A program made the position numbers and the translations under genes. Shown here in pieces: positions 6,118-9,943 of a stretch of DNA of 9,943 nt; positions within the stretch are counted from its first letter, which is position 1; each line of letters opens with the position of its first letter. The notes under the pieces are model-generated. The model saw only the letters and a list, made by a program, of their open reading frames with translations, ran no database searches and was not told the origin of the DNA. Source of the DNA: DASZHJ01 sp035263705 (GTDB lineage: Bacteria > Pseudomonadota > Alphaproteobacteria > ATCC43930 > CGMCC-115725); NCBI GenBank assembly GCA_035263705.1, contig DATFRA010000167.1:1-9943 (forward strand). The letters run 5' to 3'.

Positions 6118-7050
6118 TTAGGCATCGAGGCCCACGAGGCCGCGGGCAAAGGCTTGGGCGTCGAACGGGCGGAGGTCGTCGGCGCCTTCGCCCACGCCGA
6201 TGAAATGGATGGGGAGGCCGAATTTCTCAGCGACCGCCACCAGCACGCCGCCCTTCGCGGTGCCGTCGAGCTTGGTCATGGCGAGGCCGGTGACGCCGAC
6301 CATGCTGCGGAAGGTGTCGACCTGCTGGTGCGCGTTCTGGCCGACCGTGGCGTCGAGCACCAGCAGCACCGATTGTGGTGCCGCCGGTGCCGCCTTCTTG
6401 ATCGCGCGCACGACCTTTTGCAGCTCTGCCATCAGGTCGGACTTGTTGTGGAGCCGGCCCGCGGTGTCGATCAGCAGCACGTCGATGCCCTCGCGCCGCG
6501 CGCGCTCCACCGCCTCGAAGGCGAGGCCCGCCGCGTCGGCGCCGGTCTCCTTCGCCACCACGGGCACGCCCGTGCGCTCGCCCCAGATCTCGAGCTGCTC
6601 CACCGCTGCCGCGCGGAAAGTGTCGCCGGCCGCCAGCAGCACCGACCAGCCGTTGTCGCGGAACTGTTTTCCCAATTTGCCGATGGTGGTGGTCTTGCCG
6701 CTGCCGTTGACGCCCACCACCAGCATGACGAAGGGAAGCGCCCTGTGGTCGATCGCGAGCGGCTTCGCCGCGGGCGCGAGCCGGCGCGCGATGTCGTCAG
6801 CGAGGCTGGCGCGGATCTCCTCGGGCGAGACCTCCTGGTTGAATCGTGTGCGGCGCAAGGTTTCCGCCGCTTCCGCCGCGAGCCCCACGCCGAGATCGGC
6901 GCCGATCAGCAACTCCTCGAGTTCGCCGAGCGCCGCGTCATCGAGGCGCCGTTTCGTGAAGATTCCCGCGATGCCGTCGCTGAGCCTCGCCGAGGAGCGC
7001 GCGAGCCCCTGCTTCAGGCGCGAGAACCAGCCGGACTTCGCCTCGCTCAC
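6118..7050 (-). CDS. ftsY: Signal recognition particle receptor FtsY
   Basis: FtsY is the membrane-associated GTPase that docks the SRP-ribosome complex at the inner membrane and delivers nascent membrane proteins to the translocon. All SRP-GTPase motifs are present in this 310-residue protein: G1 GVNGSGKTTTIGKLG at 113-127, DTFRAAAVEQL at 143-153, G3 DTAGRLHNKSDLMAEL at 195-210, G4 TKLDGTAKGG at 259-268, and the closing GVGEGADDLRPF at 286-297. The N domain occupies about 20-100. The acidic A domain of E. coli FtsY is missing; instead a short N-terminal amphipathic stretch (GWFSRLKQGLARSS) probably provides membrane contact, as in other short FtsY proteins. The start codon is GTG at 7050 and overlaps the mtaB stop by four bases (GTGA), implying translational coupling. 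It is the third gene of a dapF-mtaB-ftsY operon. Confidence 0.97.
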   Translation of the reverse strand: MSEAKSGWFSRLKQGLARSSARLSDGIAGIFTKRRLDDAALGELEELLIGADLGVGLAAEAAETLRRTRFNQEVSPEEIRASLADDIARRLAPAAKPLAIDHRALPFVMLVVGVNGSGKTTTIGKLGKQFRDNGWSVLLAAGDTFRAAAVEQLEIWGERTGVPVVAKETGADAAGLAFEAVERARREGIDVLLIDTAGRLHNKSDLMAELQKVVRAIKKAAPAAPQSVLLVLDATVGQNAHQQVDTFRSMVGVTGLAMTKLDGTAKGGVLVAVAEKFGLPIHFIGVGEGADDLRPFDAQAFARGLVGLDA

Positions 7051-8291
7051 GCGGCACCCTCGGCCACCAGTGCCCTGTTGTCTGCGGCGACGACCCGTAC
7101 CCTATGCACGTCGCCCTCGGCGGCGGTCACGGGCAGCCGCACCGGCAGATAATGCTCGCTGTGTCCGATACCGGGCTGCTCCACCAGCGCGGACACGGTC
7201 TTCCCGACGACGCGCTCGAACGCCCGCCGGCGGGCGGCGTCACCGGCGGCGCGCAGCCGTGCGGCGCGCTCGCGGATGACCGGCTTCGGGACCTGGGGCA
7301 TCCGCGCTGCCGGCGTACCCGGCCGTTGGCTGAAGGGAAACACGTGCAGGAGGTCGAGCCCGGCTTCGTCGACAAAGGCCAGGGTCCGCTCGGCCATGCC
7401 GTCGTCCTCGGTCGGGAAGCCAGCGATCACGTCCGCGCCCAGCACGATCTCCGGCCGCAGCGCGCGCGCCCGGCGAGCCACGTCGAGGGCCTGCGCGCGG
7501 CTGTGCCGCCGCTTCATGCGCTTCAGGATCAGGTCGTCGCCCGACTGGATCGACAGATGTAGATGCGGCATCAGCCGCGGCTCGCCCGAGATCAGGGACC
7601 AAAGCGTCTCGTCGATCTCCGCGGGATCGAGCGAGGAGAGCCGCAGGCGCTCAAGCTCCGGCACGAGCTTCAGCACGCGGCGGACGAGCGATCCGAGGCT
7701 CGGCCGTCCCGGCAGGTCGCCGCCGTAGCCGGTGAGGTCCACACCGGTCAGCACCACCTCGGCGTAGCCGCCCTCGACGAGCGCGCGCACCTGCGCCACC
7801 ACCTCGCCCGCCGGCACCGAGCGGTTGTTGCCGCGCCCGAACGGGATGATGCAGAAGGTGCACCGATGATCGCAGCCTTGCTGCACCTCGACGAAGGCGC
7901 GCGCACGCCCCTCGAAGCCGTCCACCAGATGCGCCGCGGTTTCGCGCACCGCCATGATGTCGTCGACGGCGACGCGGGGGCCGGGCACGCGGTAGCTCTC
8001 CGCCCGGAGCTTCTCGAGATTGCCGAGCACCTCGTCCACCTCGGCCATGGCCGCGTAGCGCTCGGGAGTAATCTGTGCCGCGCAGCCCGTCACGATGAGC
8101 CGCGCGCCCGGCCGCGCGCGGCGGGCACGCCGGATCGCCTGCCGCGCCTGCCGCTCGGCCTCCGCCGTCACCGCGCAGGTGTTGACGATCACCGCGTCCT
8201 CGAGGCCGGCCGCACCCGCCTCGCGCCGGATCACCTCGGACTCGAGCGCATTGAGGCGGCAGCCCAGGGTGATGACGTCGACCCCTGCCAT
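7047..8291 (-). CDS. mtaB: tRNA (N6-L-threonylcarbamoyladenosine(37)-C2)-methylthiotransferase MtaB
   Basis: MtaB is a radical-SAM enzyme that converts t6A37 to ms2t6A in tRNAs reading ANN codons. The 414-residue product has the N-terminal UPF0004 domain with cluster cysteines C11 (ITLGCRLNALESE), C39 (VNTCAVT) and C70 (VTGCAAQ). The radical-SAM motif QGCDHRCTFC has C140, C144 and C147. A C-terminal TRAM-like RNA-binding region starts near residue 350. The LGCRLN signature and the length fit the MtaB/YqeV branch better than MiaB or RimO. The ATG at 8291 follows the dapF stop by four bases; no strong ribosome site is visible, so reinitiation after dapF is likely. The 3' end overlaps the ftsY start. 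Confidence 0.95.
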   Translation of the reverse strand: MAGVDVITLGCRLNALESEVIRREAGAAGLEDAVIVNTCAVTAEAERQARQAIRRARRARPGARLIVTGCAAQITPERYAAMAEVDEVLGNLEKLRAESYRVPGPRVAVDDIMAVRETAAHLVDGFEGRARAFVEVQQGCDHRCTFCIIPFGRGNNRSVPAGEVVAQVRALVEGGYAEVVLTGVDLTGYGGDLPGRPSLGSLVRRVLKLVPELERLRLSSLDPAEIDETLWSLISGEPRLMPHLHLSIQSGDDLILKRMKRRHSRAQALDVARRARALRPEIVLGADVIAGFPTEDDGMAERTLAFVDEAGLDLLHVFPFSQRPGTPAARMPQVPKPVIRERAARLRAAGDAARRRAFERVVGKTVSALVEQPGIGHSEHYLPVRLPVTAAEGDVHRVRVVAADNRALVAEGAA

Positions 8292-8295
8292 GGGC

Positions 8296-9129
8296 TCACC
8301 CGAGCAAGGCGGGATCGATGACGCCGGTGAAGCTTACCGCGGCGGGCCCCGTCATGAGCACGTGGCCGTCGGCGCGCCATTCGATCTCGAGCGGGCCGCC
8401 ATCGGCGACCACCGTCACGCGGCGGCTGGTGAGGCCGCGCCGGGCCGCCGCCACCGCGGCGGCGCAGGCGCCGGTGCCGCAGGCGACGGTGATGCCGGTG
8501 CCGCGCTCCCAGACGCGGAAGCGGAGCCGGTCCTTCCCGGCAGGGCTCGCGATCCCGATGTTGGCACGCTCCGGGAACATGGCGTGGCGCTCGAGGGTGG
8601 AGCCGAGCGCCGCCACGTCGATCGCCTCCGCATCGGGCACGAAGAAAGTCGCGTGCGGATTGCCCATGTTGGTGCCGACGGGATCCGTGAGCGGTCCGAC
8701 GCTCACGGGCACATGGAGCGTGTCGCACTCGCGCGCGAGTGGAATCTCGCGCCAACCAAGCCGCGCGGGCCCCATGTCGACGGTGACGCGGGCCGAGCCC
8801 GCCTCGCTCGCCTCCAGCAGGCCCGCCACGGTCTCGATCACCACGCGCGGCTTGCCGGTCTCGCGCATCAAGGCGGCGGCGACGCAGCGGGTGCCATTGC
8901 CGCAGGCCTCGACCTCGTCGCCGTCGGCGTTGCGGATGCGCATGAACACGTCGGCGCCGGCGCGCATGGGCGGTTCCATCACCAGGAGCTGGTCGCAGCC
9001 GACGCCGGTATGGCGGTCGGAGATGGCGCGCGCGCGGGCTTCGTCGAGCACGATCGGATGCGTGCGCGCGTCCAGCACGACGAAGTCGTTGCCGAGCCCG
9101 TGCATCTTGATGAAGGGGGTGCCGCCCAT
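8296..9129 (-). CDS. dapF: Diaminopimelate epimerase
   Basis: DapF is a cofactor-independent epimerase that converts LL- to meso-diaminopimelate, the precursor of lysine and of the peptidoglycan cross-link. The 277-residue protein has both catalytic cysteines in their standard contexts: C76 in EACGNGTRC and C217 in VACGTGAC. Other family marks are HGLGNDFVVLD at 10-20, GVGCDQLL at 42-49, GNPHATFF at 156-163 and WERGTG at 207-212. Length is normal for the family. The ATG at 9129 is close to the first conserved motif. It is the first gene of the dapF-mtaB-ftsY run and diverges from a lysE-type exporter gene across 47 bases, so its promoter should lie in or just beyond that gap. Confidence 0.97.
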   Translation of the reverse strand: MGGTPFIKMHGLGNDFVVLDARTHPIVLDEARARAISDRHTGVGCDQLLVMEPPMRAGADVFMRIRNADGDEVEACGNGTRCVAAALMRETGKPRVVIETVAGLLEASEAGSARVTVDMGPARLGWREIPLARECDTLHVPVSVGPLTDPVGTNMGNPHATFFVPDAEAIDVAALGSTLERHAMFPERANIGIASPAGKDRLRFRVWERGTGITVACGTGACAAAVAAARRGLTSRRVTVVADGGPLEIEWRADGHVLMTGPAAVSFTGVIDPALLG

Positions 9130-9176
9130 GGCGCCCGTATATAGGGTTCGCCTCTCAAATGCGCTAGAGAGAACCC
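9130..9176. promoter_or_regulatory. Divergent dapF / lysE-type intergenic region with an inverted repeat
   Basis: Only 47 bases separate the two start codons. GGGTTC (9144-9149) and TCTC (9153-9156) pair with GAGA (9167-9170) and GAACCC (9171-9176), giving a 10-bp stem with a three-base bulge and a 10-base loop. The right arm directly abuts the lysE-type ATG and overlaps its only Shine-Dalgarno-like bases (AGAGAG). TATATA at 9139-9144 is a possible -10 element on either strand, but no good -35 partner was seen. The repeat could be an operator or an RNA hairpin over the exporter's ribosome site; both are inference. Confidence 0.4.
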
Positions 9177-9791
9177 ATGGACGCGCTCGTACTGGCGGCG
9201 CTCAAGGGCCTCGCCCTTGGCTTTTCCATCGCTGCGCCGGTGGGTCCGATCGGGCTCCTGTGCATCCGCAGGACCCTCTCCGGCGGTTGGCGCTTGGGTC
9301 TTGCGGCCGGCATGGGCGCGGCGACGGCCGACATGGTCTACGGCCTCGTCGCGGCGGCGGGGCTGACGGCGGTGACGGAAGTGCTCGTGAGTGCGCGCCA
9401 GCCGCTGCAATTCGCGGGCGGAGCGGCGCTGATCCTACTGGGGCTCACCGTCCTGCGGGCAGAGGCGCCGGGCGAGCGCGTCGGCACGGACTCGGCCGGG
9501 CTCGCCACGACTTATGCGACGACCTTTCTCCTCACTCTCGCCAATCCCGCGACCATCCTGAGCTTCGCCGCCGTCATGGCCGGATTGGGCGCGATGAGCG
9601 CCACCGGTGAGACCGTGGTGCTGGTCGCCGGCGTGTTCGTGGGCTCGGCGCTGTGGTGGTTCGCGCTCAGTACCGCGGTGAGCCTCACGCGGCACCGGTT
9701 GCCGGCGACGGCGCTGGTTTGGATCAACCGCGCCTCCGGCGTCGCCATCATCGTGTTTGGCATCCTCGCGCTTACCGCGGCGATGCTGTAG
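9177..9791 (+). CDS. LysE/RhtB-family amino-acid exporter
   Basis: This 204-residue, strongly hydrophobic inner-membrane protein has about six predicted membrane segments: near 3-26, 38-62, 70-90, 108-133, 140-165 and 180-203. The N-terminal APVGPIGLLCIRR motif at 20-32 and the LANPATILSF motif in the fourth segment are typical of LysE/RhtB exporters (PF01810), which export amino acids by proton antiport. Length matches the family. The substrate cannot be told from sequence. Its position divergent to dapF (lysine/DAP synthesis) is suggestive but not evidence of lysine export. Only a weak AGAGAG ribosome site precedes the ATG. The gene ends 16 bases before a strong hairpin. Confidence 0.92.
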   Translation: MDALVLAALKGLALGFSIAAPVGPIGLLCIRRTLSGGWRLGLAAGMGAATADMVYGLVAAAGLTAVTEVLVSARQPLQFAGGAALILLGLTVLRAEAPGERVGTDSAGLATTYATTFLLTLANPATILSFAAVMAGLGAMSATGETVVLVAGVFVGSALWWFALSTAVSLTRHRLPATALVWINRASGVAIIVFGILALTAAML

Positions 9792-9802
9792 CGCTCCGCA
9801 TG

Positions 9803-9832
9803 AAAAAGGCGCGGCGCCGGAGGCGCCGCGCC
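9803..9832 (-). terminator. Rho-independent terminator, reading in the minus direction
   Basis: A perfect 11-bp stem (GGCGCGGCGCC 9808-9818, GGCGCCGCGCC 9822-9832) has a three-base loop. On the minus strand it is followed by TTTTT (complement of 9803-9807), a textbook intrinsic terminator for a gene coming from the right edge, whose stop codon lies 28 bases upstream at 9861. On the plus strand no T-run follows, but the stem may still help end the exporter transcript. Confidence 0.85.
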
Positions 9833-9860
9833 CTGCAAGGTGCGTGAAACGTGCTTTCGG

Positions 9861-9943
9861 TTACGGCTTCTTCGTGGGATCAGCGGTGCCGGTGCCCGAC
9901 GCGCCGCCAGTGCTCGACGTGCTACCCGCCGCCGGCTTCTGGA
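9861..9943 (-). CDS. C-terminal tail of an unidentified protein, rich in Ser/Thr/Gly/Ala (partial)
   Basis: A minus-strand frame open from the right edge ends at TAA (9861-9863) and encodes 26 residues, including QKPAAGSTSSTGGASGTG and ending DPTKKP. The low-complexity small-residue tail is typical of disordered or surface/periplasmic ends and gives no family identity. The call rests on the intrinsic terminator placed 28 bases downstream in the matching orientation. The frame could still be chance, since only 83 bases are visible. Confidence 0.5.
   Translation of the reverse strand, partial: QKPAAGSTSSTGGASGTGTADPTKKP

Noticed and set aside
6118..7050. FtsY suspected of being truncated because it lacks the acidic A domain
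   Set aside because: The complete NG domain with all GTPase motifs is present, and short FtsY proteins with an N-terminal amphipathic helix are known and functional.
6154..7152. Plus-strand open frames opposite ftsY, mtaB and dapF (for example 6154-7152, 7563-8321, 8095-9144)
   Set aside because: All are antisense to well-identified housekeeping genes and encode compositionally biased sequence without motifs.

Overview
The window is GC-rich chromosomal DNA (roughly two-thirds G+C) with dense, short-spaced genes. Codon use, the dapF-mtaB-ftsY gene order and an intergenic repeat of a type I associate with Rhizobiales and their relatives point to an alphaproteobacterium. The species cannot be fixed from the sequence alone. 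No phage, transposase, tRNA, rRNA or CRISPR sequence is visible.

Left part (1-3984): two divergent genes share a 132-base intergenic region. The minus-strand gene, cut by the window edge, encodes a class V PLP aminotransferase of the serine/alanine-glyoxylate type. The plus-strand gene encodes a 969-residue fusion of an FAD-linked 2-hydroxyacid dehydrogenase with an iron-sulfur/CCG-domain subunit (YdiJ / D-2-hydroxyglutarate or D-lactate dehydrogenase-like). Together they suggest 2-hydroxyacid and glyoxylate metabolism, though the substrate is not proven. The intergenic region holds a small terminator-like hairpin that could compete with alternative pairings.

Middle (3985-6102): the oxidase gene converges on a minus-strand pair, a carboxymuconolactone-decarboxylase-fold protein followed by an amidohydrolase-2 (ACMSD-like) protein. 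The 118-base gap between the converging stop codons is almost filled by two inverted copies of a ~37-base repeat that could fold into a long hairpin.

Right part (6118-9129): a tight minus-strand operon dapF (lysine/peptidoglycan precursor), mtaB (tRNA ms2t6A modification) and ftsY (SRP receptor). Junctions are 4 bases apart (dapF/mtaB) and a 4-base GTGA overlap (mtaB/ftsY). The two catabolic-looking genes follow ftsY after only 15 bases, so all five genes may share a transcript.

Right end (9130-9943): a LysE/RhtB-type amino-acid exporter diverges from dapF. Beyond it lies an intrinsic terminator that reads in the minus direction and serves a gene entering from the right edge, of which only a low-complexity C-terminal tail is visible. 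Most of the window is ordinary housekeeping and metabolic sequence. The repeat pair, the attenuator-like leader and the catabolic pair behind ftsY are the points worth a second look. I do not see convincing evidence for a wholly new system.
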